Shown here: positions 34,842 to 42,562 of the stretch, in pieces
Position numbering within the stretch: the first letter of the stretch is position 1
Layout: the number at the start of each line of letters is the position of its first letter
Translations under genes and position numbers: made by a program
Assembly: GCA_934426825.1 (NCBI GenBank)
Contig: CAKRYI010000020.1
Location: 1-49,721, forward strand
Length of the DNA stretch: 49,721 nucleotides
Reading direction: 5' to 3'
Origin: an uncultured Acetatifactor sp.
GTDB lineage: Bacteria > Bacillota > Clostridia > Lachnospirales > Lachnospiraceae
The notes under the pieces: generated by a model
Database searches by the model: none
Told to the model about the DNA's origin: nothing
What the model saw: the letters and a program-made list of their open reading frames with translations, nothing else

Positions 34842-37166
34842 TTACTGCACGGTATCCGGATTCTGAATGGCCGGGTTTGCGGGCACGTCTGCACCCACGG
34901 ATTCCAAATTTCCTTCCGCCGGGTCTCCCGTGTCCGGATCCATCTTTTCTCCGGTCTCCGGATTTACACGATAACCGGTTGCCGGGTCAATGGGGTAGCT
35001 CTTCCACGCCGGCTCCCCGGTCTGTCCGTCACCGCCCGGCTCTCCGGTATTATTTTCTCCGGAAGTATTTTCTCCCGTAGTGTTGCCATTGTCGCCGGTT
35101 CCGTCTCCGGTATTATCCAGAGCGTCCTCTTCCGGCTTCTGTGTATACTGGGTTGTAATCTCTAACTGCTTTTCCTGTAATTCCTCCCGCTCCTTATCCG
35201 TCAGCTCCTCCGTCATGAATATCTGTAAATAGGGAAGCACTTCCGTCAAAACATTGCGGGCGATGCCGGTTGCAAACTTTGCATCATCCTGCGGGTTGGC
35301 ATTGGCACGATCCACCACCACGTAAATAGCTATCTGCGGGTCATCCGCCGGAGCATAGCCGATAAAAGACACGACATATTCTCCGTTTCCTCTCGGCAAA
35401 GTCTGCGCCGTACCGGTCTTACCGCCGATGGCATATCCCGCCGGTCTTGCCGTCTTACCGGTTCGGAAACTTCCGCCCTCTTCCATAACCACGGCACGGC
35501 AGTACTGTCTGATTTTTTCCGAGGTGGATTCCGAAACAGTCTGTTTCAGCACCCTCGGCTCAATGTTTTCCACCGTTGCTCCGCCGGAGTTGGTAATCTT
35601 GTCCACCATATGGGGTTCATAGTAATATCCACCGTTAATTAACGAACAGAAACCGGTAATCATCTGTATCATAGTCACGTTGAAGTTCTGACCGAAGGAG
35701 TTGGTTGCCAAATCCGCCGCTCCCATCTGGTCTGCCGTGTACAGAAGTCCCGCGGTTCTTGCCTCTCCCGCCAAATCCACATTCGTCTTTAATCCGAAAT
35801 TGAAATTCTGCTGGAATTCGCTGAACTCCTCGGCGCCCAGCGTCGCCGCTATTTTCATAAGCGCCACGTTGCAGGACCATGCGATGGAGTTCTGTACGCT
35901 TACGTCACCCTCTCCGCCTCTCTTATAGCTGTGGCACTTGATGGTATGTCCGCCCACCTCCAGCGAACCGGTACAGGTGTAATGCTCATTTCCGGTAATT
36001 GCTCCGGTTTCCAATGCTGCCGCCACGGTAAAGGGCTTGGCCGTGGAACCCGGCTCGTAGGTGTTGGAAATACAATAGTTTTTCCAGAGATTATTCAGGT
36101 TTAGCAAAAGCTGGTCCTCGCCCAGTCCGTCAATGGTCTCCTGCGTAATGTAGGTGTCCGTCTTCTGGTTCACCTGATAACCGGCGGCATTCGTCACCTG
36201 CTCAATCAGACGGGAACCCAAAAGGGCATCCGTGTTTCTCGTATCGTTCAAATCAAAGGTCGGGTAGCTTGCCATCGCCAGAACATTTCCGGTATTGACC
36301 TCCATAATGATACAGCCTACATTTTCCGCACCGTTTCCGGGATGCACTGCGTCCTTGTGCTCGTCATTGAACTGCTTTAAGTATTTTTCCACAATGCTCT
36401 GGACATTGACATCAATGGTGCTGTGAATGGTATAGCCGTCCACGGCAGGCTTAATGGTTCTCTCCAATGTGGAATCATCATTGAGGTATCCGTACTCTCT
36501 TCCCGTAGTTCCGTTTAAAACATCGTTGTAGTACTCTTCCAGTCCGTACTGTCCCTGATTGTCGGAACGGGCAAATCCCACCACGTCACACGCCAAAGAG
36601 CCGTTGGGGTAAATTCTCTTGTACTCTTCCTCGAACCAGACACCTTTAATCTTTGTGTTCTCCAACTGTGCCTCTTTAAATCCGCTGATTTCATCAAAGG
36701 TCAGTTTGCGCAAAGGCACATACCATGAGGAGTTCGGATGGGTGGTAATATACTCCCTGACTGCTGCCATATCCAGTTGGGGAAAATTGGTATGAAGCGC
36801 CTCCAAGGTCGGCTCTAAATACTCCTCTTTGTACTGCATGACATAGGAATCAATGACAAGATTATATACCTTTTCACTGGACGCTAACTTCGTTCCCTTT
36901 GCGTCCACTATATCGCCCCGTCTGAACGGCAGGGTGGTGGAATCATACCTTTGCTGGGAAAGCACCTGTTTTGTGTACTCTGTCCCGTCCTCCTTGGTAA
37001 TCCACCTCAGTCTTACCACTAAGCCGGCAAAAGCCAGCAGTACCATGACGAAAAGTACCACCAGCTTTTTCTGCATTTTAATAGAAAACTTTTTGGTTTT
37101 TGTGTTGCTTTGTTTTGCATTATTCGGTCTTGTATTATTTGTATTACTGTTCTTGTTATTCTGCAT
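34842..37166 (-). CDS. Class B penicillin-binding protein, FtsI/PbpB-like
   Basis: A 774-residue septal transpeptidase. After an Asn/Lys-rich cytoplasmic tail comes one membrane helix (about 33-52), a pedestal beginning at FRRGDIVDAKGTKLAS, and a transpeptidase domain with STAK in NTYEPGSTAKPF, SCN in AWSCNVAL and GGKTGTAQ. The last 110 residues are an acidic low-complexity tail rich in Gly, Asp, Thr and Glu, ending in PNPETGEK-like repeats; no PASTA domain. Position right after ftsL and its overlap with that gene (11 bp) identify it as the division PBP. It is followed by a terminator. Confidence 0.9.
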   Translation of the reverse strand: MQNNKNSNTNNTRPNNAKQSNTKTKKFSIKMQKKLVVLFVMVLLAFAGLVVRLRWITKEDGTEYTKQVLSQQRYDSTTLPFRRGDIVDAKGTKLASSEKVYNLVIDSYVMQYKEEYLEPTLEALHTNFPQLDMAAVREYITTHPNSSWYVPLRKLTFDEISGFKEAQLENTKIKGVWFEEEYKRIYPNGSLACDVVGFARSDNQGQYGLEEYYNDVLNGTTGREYGYLNDDSTLERTIKPAVDGYTIHSTIDVNVQSIVEKYLKQFNDEHKDAVHPGNGAENVGCIIMEVNTGNVLAMASYPTFDLNDTRNTDALLGSRLIEQVTNAAGYQVNQKTDTYITQETIDGLGEDQLLLNLNNLWKNYCISNTYEPGSTAKPFTVAAALETGAITGNEHYTCTGSLEVGGHTIKCHSYKRGGEGDVSVQNSIAWSCNVALMKIAATLGAEEFSEFQQNFNFGLKTNVDLAGEARTAGLLYTADQMGAADLATNSFGQNFNVTMIQMITGFCSLINGGYYYEPHMVDKITNSGGATVENIEPRVLKQTVSESTSEKIRQYCRAVVMEEGGSFRTGKTARPAGYAIGGKTGTAQTLPRGNGEYVVSFIGYAPADDPQIAIYVVVDRANANPQDDAKFATGIARNVLTEVLPYLQIFMTEELTDKEREELQEKQLEITTQYTQKPEEDALDNTGDGTGDNGNTTGENTSGENNTGEPGGDGQTGEPAWKSYPIDPATGYRVNPETGEKMDPDTGDPAEGNLESVGADVPANPAIQNPDTVQ

Positions 37167-37644
37167 CCTCTTTTACCCGTCGCATATAATCGTTTTCCAC
37201 ACTGTCATAGGAGATAATCTGTCCCTCCTGTGCATAGGTCATGCCCAGTTCACCGATAGCTACTCTCTTTACCTCCTCCAAGTCAATGCTGCTTGTAATC
37301 CGGCTGTATGTCTCATCATTTTCCAGCCGCATGGTGTTCAGCTCGCTCTCAAGGCTTGCAAGCCCCTTCGTCCGGTTGGTAAGCTCTGCCTGTAACTGAA
37401 TGTAGTTAATGAGAATAAACGCACATGTGCAGAACGCCACTGTCAGAAACACCACATAGCCAAAGCTCATATGGTGCGCCTTCTCACGGTTCTTTCTCGC
37501 CTCATGGCTCAGCTGCCTTCTGGGCGCTTCCTCCAACTGCCTGCGCACATCCAGCTGGCGTGCGGTATTCCCATAAACATAGGTGCGATTGTCTATTCTG
37601 TTGTTCACTCTCTTTCCTGAATTCACTCTTCTTGTCTGTGCCAA
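37156..37644 (-). CDS. ftsL: FtsL-like septum formation protein
   Basis: A 162-residue bitopic protein: a basic cytoplasmic region of about 58 residues, one membrane helix (FGYVVFLTVAFCTCAFILINYIQ), then a coiled coil (LQAELTNRTKGLASLESEL) and the short LEEVKRVAIGELGM segment typical of FtsL/DivIC. Sequence conservation of FtsL is low, so the call rests on this layout and on position between rsmH and the PBP gene. Confidence 0.88.
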   Translation of the reverse strand: MAQTRRVNSGKRVNNRIDNRTYVYGNTARQLDVRRQLEEAPRRQLSHEARKNREKAHHMSFGYVVFLTVAFCTCAFILINYIQLQAELTNRTKGLASLESELNTMRLENDETYSRITSSIDLEEVKRVAIGELGMTYAQEGQIISYDSVENDYMRRVKEDAE

Positions 37645-37765
37645 ATATATCTCCCGCTTTCTGTCTGAAATTTCTTTTCAGCTTACATGTAAGCCGTCCC
37701 CTGTGTTGTTTTTACTGTTGCTGTATCCTTCTGTGACTTTGTTTTTCTGTAGCTTTGCTCTGCCC

Positions 37766-38695
37766 TTACGCTCTTTCAAATACTCTGAGTTTTGCACTCT
37801 TGGAGCGGCTGTTTTCTTCCAATTCTTTTTCCGTGGGAAGAATCGGTTTCTTCGTAATCACTCTTCCCTTGGATACCTTGCCGCACACGCATACCGGAAA
37901 TTCCGGCGGGCAGGTACAGGGATTCTCATTTTTGCGAAACGCTCCTTTTACAATTCTGTCCTCCAGCGAATGAAAAGTTATAATGCAAATCCTTCCACCC
38001 GGATTTAACATATCAATAAAAGAATCCAGTGAATCCCTCAGCACTTCCAGTTCCTTGTTACATTCAATGCGGATTGCCTGAAAGGTCTGTTTGGAGGGAT
38101 GACCGTTCTTTCGCATCTTCGCCGGAATCGCCGCCTTAATCACCTCATTCAATTCAAAGGTTGTTTCAATGGGCTTGTCCGCTCTCGCCTTCACAATATG
38201 TTTTGCTATATTTTTGGCGAACTGGTCTTCGCCATAGTCTTTGATAATATGAAAAAGCTCCGTCTCGGAATAACCGTTTACAATATCCCTCGCCGTCAGT
38301 GTCTGTCTGCGATCCATCCGCATATCTAAGGGGGCGTCAAAACGGTAGGAAAATCCTCTGTCCTCCGTGTCCAACTGGTAGGAGGACACTCCGAGGTCTA
38401 AAACAATTCCGTCCACCTTATCCACTCCCAGTTCGGATAACGCTGCTTTTGCATTGCAGTAATTGTTGCGGATAATGGTTACTTTATCACCAAAGGGTGC
38501 CAGCCTTTCTCCCGCCGCCTTAATTGCCGCGTCATCCTGATCAATTCCGTAAAAATGACCATCTTTCAGTCTTTTGCAAACTTCAAAGGCATGTCCGCCT
38601 CCGCCAAGCGTTCCGTCCACATAGATACCGTCCGGTCTGATATTCAGTTCTTCAATGGTTTCCGCAAGCATTACGGAATAATGATTGAATTCCAT
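37766..38695 (-). CDS. rsmH: 16S rRNA m4C1402 methyltransferase RsmH (MraW)
   Basis: A 309-residue SAM-dependent methyltransferase that modifies C1402 of 16S rRNA. Diagnostic segments: HYSVMLAETIEELNIRPDGIYVDGTLGGGGHAF at the N-terminus, DGIVLDLGVSSYQLD, RGFSYRFDAPLDMRMD and the C-terminal FHSLEDRIVKGAF. Normal length, in its usual place between mraZ and ftsL. The final residues are basic as usual. Confidence 0.97.
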   Translation of the reverse strand: MEFNHYSVMLAETIEELNIRPDGIYVDGTLGGGGHAFEVCKRLKDGHFYGIDQDDAAIKAAGERLAPFGDKVTIIRNNYCNAKAALSELGVDKVDGIVLDLGVSSYQLDTEDRGFSYRFDAPLDMRMDRRQTLTARDIVNGYSETELFHIIKDYGEDQFAKNIAKHIVKARADKPIETTFELNEVIKAAIPAKMRKNGHPSKQTFQAIRIECNKELEVLRDSLDSFIDMLNPGGRICIITFHSLEDRIVKGAFRKNENPCTCPPEFPVCVCGKVSKGRVITKKPILPTEKELEENSRSKSAKLRVFERA

Positions 38696-38748
38696 CCGGT
38701 ATCTCCTTTCCGTCCGAACGCTTTTTGTCAGTACTGTTTTTCTTCAGG

Positions 38749-39180
38749 TTAAATTGTGAGTCCCAGTCCTTCCATGGCTGCCGTAATATCGTCCATGTTT
38801 TCATCCGTGCTGATAGCTTCCCACTTCTCCTTGCTCCAGATTTCAATACGGCTTCCGACTCCCACTAACACTACATCCTTATCCAATCCGGCAAACTCTC
38901 TTAACGTTGCCGGCAAAAGTATTCTTCCCTGCTTGTCCACTTCCACCTGCGCAGCTCCTGCCAAGAAGAAACGGGCAAACTGTCTTGCCTCTTTATTAAT
39001 TAAAGGCAGTGATGTCAGCTTCTGTTCAAAAGCGTTCCAATCTTCGTTGGCGTACACAAACAGGCAGCCATCCATTCCCTTTGACACCACAAATTCGTCT
39101 CCTAACGCTTCGCGGAACTTTGCGGGAATAATCAACCTGCCCTTGGCATCCACTGTATGATTGTACTCACTCATAAACAT
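38749..39180 (-). CDS. mraZ: Transcriptional regulator MraZ
   Basis: A 143-residue protein with two SpoVT/AbrB-like MraZ domains, each with a DxxGR motif: DAKGRLIIPAKFRE near the N-terminus and DKQGRILLPATLREFA in the second half. MraZ forms ring-shaped oligomers that bind direct repeats upstream of its own operon. I start at the ATG at 39180, giving the family-typical length; the frame is open four codons further upstream without a better site. Four predicted binding repeats lie 57 bp upstream. Confidence 0.96.
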   Translation of the reverse strand: MFMSEYNHTVDAKGRLIIPAKFREALGDEFVVSKGMDGCLFVYANEDWNAFEQKLTSLPLINKEARQFARFFLAGAAQVEVDKQGRILLPATLREFAGLDKDVVLVGVGSRIEIWSKEKWEAISTDENMDDITAAMEGLGLTI

Positions 39181-39236
39181 TGCAATCACCACCAGTCAAA
39201 ATGGTCTGCCACGGAAGTCTGTACTGTCGTCCAAAA

Positions 39237-39276
39237 TCTACCACTTTGTGACACTTCGTACCACTTCCACCCACTT
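39237..39276 (-). promoter_or_regulatory. Four MraZ boxes, 10-bp direct repeats
   Basis: On the minus strand four units AAGTGGGTGG, AAGTGGTACG, AAGTGTCACA and AAGTGGTAGA follow each other with an exact 10-bp period. The AAGTG core matches the type of MraZ-binding repeat described in Mollicutes and other Firmicutes-related bacteria. The array begins at or just after the predicted start point, so bound MraZ would block transcription. Confidence 0.85.
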
Positions 39277-39284
39277 TTATTATG

Positions 39285-39313
39285 ATTCTAATATAAAATA
39301 AAGAATTTTTCAA
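39285..39313 (-). promoter_or_regulatory. dcw (mraZ) promoter
   Basis: Minus-strand TTGAAA (39308-39313), 17 bp, TAGAAT (39285-39290): a strong vegetative promoter immediately upstream of the MraZ boxes. Confidence 0.85.
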
Positions 39314-39347
39314 GCAAAATCAAGTGGGTATTTTTGGCAAAAAAGCA

Positions 39348-39387
39348 CAAAAAAAGTGCCTTACAGCCACCTGTAAAGCACTTTTTG
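39348..39387. terminator. Terminator downstream of lgt, T-tract on both strands
   Basis: AAAAAGTGCCTTACAG (39351-39366) pairs with CTGTAAAGCACTTTTT (39371-39386) around a 4-nt loop, with one mismatch, and has A/T tracts on both sides. It ends the ychF-lgt transcript and insulates the dcw promoter. The remaining 39388-39505 is AT-rich with no gene visible. Confidence 0.85.
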
Positions 39388-39505
39388 CACATATTCATAC
39401 CATATCTTGTATGGTGGGGATTCATCCCATACCATATCTGTCAAAACCACTTTTTTATCATTTCTTTAAAATTTTTTAAAAATTTTTTATTTTCCAAGAA
39501 CTTTT

Positions 39506-40450
39506 TTACTCTTCTTCCGCGTCACTGCTTTCTTCTTCCGTATCACTGTTCTCGCTTTCTGCCACAACCGGCTGATAAGCCGCAGTCTTTCCCTTTTTGA
39601 TTCGTACTCTCACAATAATATCCGTCGCCACCGCGAATACCACCAGACACAGGGAAAGCACCTGCGATACCGCAATCTGGGTTCCCGGAATCCACAACTG
39701 GTCTGTACGGAGTCCCTCGATAAAAGCTCTTCCCAGTCCGTAGCCGCCTAAATAAAACAGGCATATCTCTCCGTGGAATTTCTTGTGTTTCCGGTAGCAC
39801 AAAAGCAATATCAGAATCAATACATTCCACAAGGACTCATAGAGAAACGTGGGGTGTACCTGAATATAATTGCTTCCTTCCACAATGTGGGACACAATAT
39901 TGTCCGAAATATCTCTGCTTCGGACTGCCTCCACCGGAAGCCTCATAGCAAGCAGGCTGTCCGTGTAATCGCCAAACGCTTCCCGGTTCATGAAATTACC
40001 CCAGCGTCCGATAATCTGCCCCAATATCAGTCCAAGAACACCGGAATCCCCTATCTGCAAAGGATTCAGTTTTTTGATTTTGCAATAGATAAACAGTGTC
40101 AGAAATGCAGCAATCACTCCACCATAAATTGCCATGCCGCCGTTTCTGGTATTAAAAATACTCAACAGGTTATCCTTGTAGCTGTCCCAGGAAAATGCCA
40201 CATAATAAAGTCTTGCGCCTATCACGGAAAAAATCACCGCATAAATTGCAAAATCCCAGTATACATCCGGATTCTGCCCCGTCACTTTTGCATCATGCAC
40301 CGCCATCAGAATACCTGCAAGCACTCCGATTCCGATAATCAAACCGTAGTATGCAATCGAAAAGCCAAAAATCTCAAAACTTTTCGGTACGTTTTCAAGA
40401 TAAATTCCCAAATGGGGAAATGCAATATCCGCTGCGTTCATTTCAAACAT
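39506..40450 (-). CDS. lgt: Prolipoprotein diacylglyceryl transferase Lgt
   Basis: A seven-helix membrane enzyme of 314 residues that transfers diacylglycerol to the lipobox cysteine of prolipoproteins. The signature GRWGNFMNREAFG is intact, with the upstream GARLYYVAFSWD and GGMAIYGGVIAAF segments and a C-terminal LGRAFIEGLRTDQL block. The C-terminus carries an unusual acidic Glu/Asp/Ser-rich tail of about 20 residues. It follows ychF after 18 bp, so the two are probably co-transcribed. Confidence 0.96.
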   Translation of the reverse strand: MFEMNAADIAFPHLGIYLENVPKSFEIFGFSIAYYGLIIGIGVLAGILMAVHDAKVTGQNPDVYWDFAIYAVIFSVIGARLYYVAFSWDSYKDNLLSIFNTRNGGMAIYGGVIAAFLTLFIYCKIKKLNPLQIGDSGVLGLILGQIIGRWGNFMNREAFGDYTDSLLAMRLPVEAVRSRDISDNIVSHIVEGSNYIQVHPTFLYESLWNVLILILLLCYRKHKKFHGEICLFYLGGYGLGRAFIEGLRTDQLWIPGTQIAVSQVLSLCLVVFAVATDIIVRVRIKKGKTAAYQPVVAESENSDTEEESSDAEEE

Positions 40451-40468
40451 TCCCTTCTAAATTGCGTA

Positions 40469-41566
40469 TTAAACATTAAAACGGAACAAAATAACGTCTC
40501 CGTCTTTTACCACATAGTCCTTGCCTTCCATACCCACAAGACCTTTCTCACGGGCGGCGGCCAAAGAACCCTGCTCCAGCAAATCCTTGTAATTTACTAC
40601 CTCTGCCTTGATGAATCCTCTCTCAAAATCAGAGTGAATCTTGCCGGCTGCCTGCGGTGCCTTGGTTCCGATTTTAATGGTCCACGCTCGGGTCTCGTCT
40701 TCTCCTGCCGTCAAAAAGCTCATCAGTCCCAAAATACGGTAGCTTGCTGCAATCAGCTTATCCAGTCCGGATTCTTTTAAACCAAGTTCCTCCAAAAACA
40801 TAGATTTTTCGTCATCATCCAGTTCCGCAATCTCCTGCTCAATCTGGGCGCAGATAACGAATACGCCGCTGCCCTCTTTTGCCGCAAATTCACGAACCGC
40901 TGCCACATGGGGATTGCCTGCCGCATCATCCGCCAAATCGTCCTCCGCAACATTTGCCGCATAAATCACAGGCTTGTAGGTAAGAAGATTATAAGAACGA
41001 AGCAGAGCCAGCTCATCCTCGTCATCCACTTCCAGAGTTTTTGCCATTTTGCCGCTCTCCAAATGCTCCTTAATGCGCAGGAGCAGAGCCTCTTCCTTCG
41101 CCATGGTCTTGTCCATTCTTGCCGCTTTCGTCACTTTGGACAATCTTCTCTCCAGAATCTCCAAATCCGAGAAAATCAGCTCCAGATTAATGGTTTCAAT
41201 ATCTCTCATGGGGTCTACGCTTCCGTCCACATGTACCACGTTGGGATCCTCAAAACAGCGAACCACATGTACAATGGCATCCACTTCCCTGATATTGCTC
41301 AGGAACTGGTTACCGAGTCCCTCGCCCTTGGACGCACCTTTTACCAGACCGGCTATATCCACAAACTCAATCACTGCCGGCGTTACCTTTTTGGAATGAT
41401 ACATATCTCCCAGCAGTTTCAATCTTTCGTCCGGCACCGGAACGATACCCACGTTGGGGTCAATCGTACAGAAAGGATAGTTGGCGGATTCCGCTCCCGC
41501 CTTGGTCAAAGAGTTAAATAATGTACTTTTTCCTACATTGGGCAGACCCACGATTCCTAATTTCAT
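40469..41566 (-). CDS. ychF: Ribosome-associated ATPase YchF (OLA1 family)
   Basis: A 365-residue Obg-family P-loop protein that prefers ATP. The N-terminal loop is GLPNVGKSTLFNSL, followed by NYPFCTIDPNVG and FVDIAGLVKGASKGEGLGN. A helical insert lies in the middle, and a C-terminal TGS-type domain (WTIKIGTKAPQAAGKIHSDFERGFIKAEV) ends at the family's usual position. A TAAGGAG site precedes the ATG. Length and motifs are standard. Confidence 0.97.
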   Translation of the reverse strand: MKLGIVGLPNVGKSTLFNSLTKAGAESANYPFCTIDPNVGIVPVPDERLKLLGDMYHSKKVTPAVIEFVDIAGLVKGASKGEGLGNQFLSNIREVDAIVHVVRCFEDPNVVHVDGSVDPMRDIETINLELIFSDLEILERRLSKVTKAARMDKTMAKEEALLLRIKEHLESGKMAKTLEVDDEDELALLRSYNLLTYKPVIYAANVAEDDLADDAAGNPHVAAVREFAAKEGSGVFVICAQIEQEIAELDDDEKSMFLEELGLKESGLDKLIAASYRILGLMSFLTAGEDETRAWTIKIGTKAPQAAGKIHSDFERGFIKAEVVNYKDLLEQGSLAAAREKGLVGMEGKDYVVKDGDVILFRFNV

Positions 41567-41751
41567 ATTGATTCTATCTCCTTAAAATTGCTTTATTTAT
41601 CAAGTTTTGGAGCGTTGGGATTTGGATTTGCACCCTAAACGCTTCCTCAAAATTCTTGATTTTCTTCCTCAGTGTTATGAGCAAAAGGGTTCCGGCAGGC
41701 AATTCCCCGCCTTTTCCATCTTTTTGCCCTTATTATGGCACCTTTTCTAAC
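41567..41751. other. Intergenic leader of ychF with one weak hairpin
   Basis: No gene is visible between ychF and the terminator at 41752. The arms AGCGTT (41611-41616) and AACGCT (41638-41643), extended by GGG/CCC, could form a hairpin in the ychF leader. I see no clear promoter or known riboswitch. Confidence 0.4.
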
Positions 41752-41803
41752 AAAAAAGAGCCTGATACAACTTACTAACTGTACCATAAACAGGCTCTTT
41801 TTT
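41752..41803. terminator. Terminator downstream of the BlaI-like gene
   Basis: AAAAAAGAGCCTG (41752-41764) and CAGGCTCTTTTTT (41791-41803) are exact reverse complements enclosing 26 nt, with T-tracts on either strand. It lies about 90 bp after the stop of the regulator gene and upstream of ychF. Confidence 0.8.
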
Positions 41804-41895
41804 CAATAGATGTAAAATAAATCGTGGTAAACGAAAAAAACATATGATATGATTTGACATTCCCTGCACAGAAGTTTTCCCAACAGGCTTTCCTT

Positions 41896-42201
41896 TTATT
41901 TGTTCATTGCTTCCACAAACTCTTCAACGCTCACCAGGCTGCTGCACAACTCAAACTGGTGCTTTAAATGCTCCAAAACAGCTTCCTTGACCTCATCGGT
42001 TACATCATAAAGTCTGGTATTTACCTTTCCGGACTGGGTGATACCCGTAATCTTCACGTAACCAAGGTTCAATAAACGTTTCAAAATAGCGGTTACGGTG
42101 CTCTGTGTTAAATGTCTTCTCTGATTTACAATTCCGGAAGACGTCATTGGACCCGGTGCGCTGCTGATAATGTTAAGTACCTCTAATTCTCTCTCTGTCA
42201 T
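41896..42201 (-). CDS. BlaI/MecI/CopY-type winged-helix regulator, small
   Basis: A 101-residue winged-helix protein: MTERELEVLNIISSAPGPMTSSGI, then the recognition-helix segment LTQSTVTAILKRLLNLGYVKI and a wing with GKVNTRLYDVTD. This pattern matches the penicillinase-repressor family, though the protein is shorter than BlaI (about 125 residues). No BlaR1-type sensor or beta-lactamase is next to it. The target is unknown. It has its own strong promoter and an AAGGAG site. Confidence 0.8.
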   Translation of the reverse strand: MTERELEVLNIISSAPGPMTSSGIVNQRRHLTQSTVTAILKRLLNLGYVKITGITQSGKVNTRLYDVTDEVKEAVLEHLKHQFELCSSLVSVEEFVEAMNK

Positions 42202-42245
42202 TGTTTTTCTCCTTATTGTGTATCTTGTACTTTTTGTTAGTAACC

Positions 42246-42274
42246 ATTATATTACAATATCTTTATATAATCAA
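42246..42274 (-). promoter_or_regulatory. Promoter of the BlaI-like gene
   Basis: Minus-strand TTGATT (42269-42274), 17 bp, TATAAT (42246-42251). A short inverted repeat GTAA-N8-TTAC overlaps the -10 and might be the autoregulatory operator, but this is weak. Confidence 0.75.
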
Positions 42275-42305
42275 GTGCAATTCTATTTAAAATAGATTTT
42301 TCAAC

Positions 42306-42329
42306 AAAAAAGGAGCACCGAAGTGCTCC
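42306..42329 (-). terminator. Terminator of the decayed gene
   Basis: Minus strand: GGAGCAC-TTCG-GTGCTCC-like stem (42312-42329) with a tetraloop, then six T residues. It lies just after the stop of the gene fragment at 42337. Confidence 0.8.
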
Positions 42330-42336
42330 CTGTCTG

Positions 42337-42471
42337 TTACTGAATCAAAGATTGTATTTCTTCTGCGGATATTCCTGCGGATGCGTAACTATAAGTAAAT
42401 CCTTCCTTTTCCCACAATGCGTATTGTATTGTGTTTTCCATACCGGTAAATTTAGTAACTGCTTTTATCCG
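42337..42471 (-). pseudogene. 3' remnant of a gene, possibly DUF4367 type
   Basis: About 44 codons remain (VTKFTGMENTIQYALWEKEG, then FTYSYASAGISAEEIQSLIQ and stop). The pattern resembles the C-terminus of DUF4367 proteins (aromatic-rich strand, W-x3-GFTYS, then an LSxEE helix). The frame upstream runs into the terminator hairpin of the neighbouring surface-protein gene, so the 5' part has been lost where that unit begins, while its own terminator is intact. Confidence 0.6.
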
Positions 42472-42472
42472 T

Positions 42473-42516
42473 AAAAAAACACCCCGCCTCAGGTTTTTAC
42501 GCCTGTGACGGGGTGT
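42473..42516 (-). terminator. Terminator of surface-protein gene, copy 1
   Basis: ACACCCCG (42479-42486) and CGGGGTGT (42509-42516) pair around an inner CAGG/CCTG stem; seven T residues follow on the minus strand. An almost identical structure follows copy 2. Confidence 0.8.
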
Positions 42517-42562
42517 TGTAACACACAAATTTCAAAGTTCTGTCAGCTCTGATTTTCTAGTA

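Noticed and set aside
41611..41643. T-box or riboswitch in the ychF leader
   Set aside because: Only one short hairpin is present, with no T-box sequence, no antiterminator and no conserved riboswitch core that I can recognise.
41896..42201. Beta-lactam resistance module
   Set aside because: The BlaI-like regulator has no neighbouring BlaR1 sensor or beta-lactamase; the family also controls unrelated genes.
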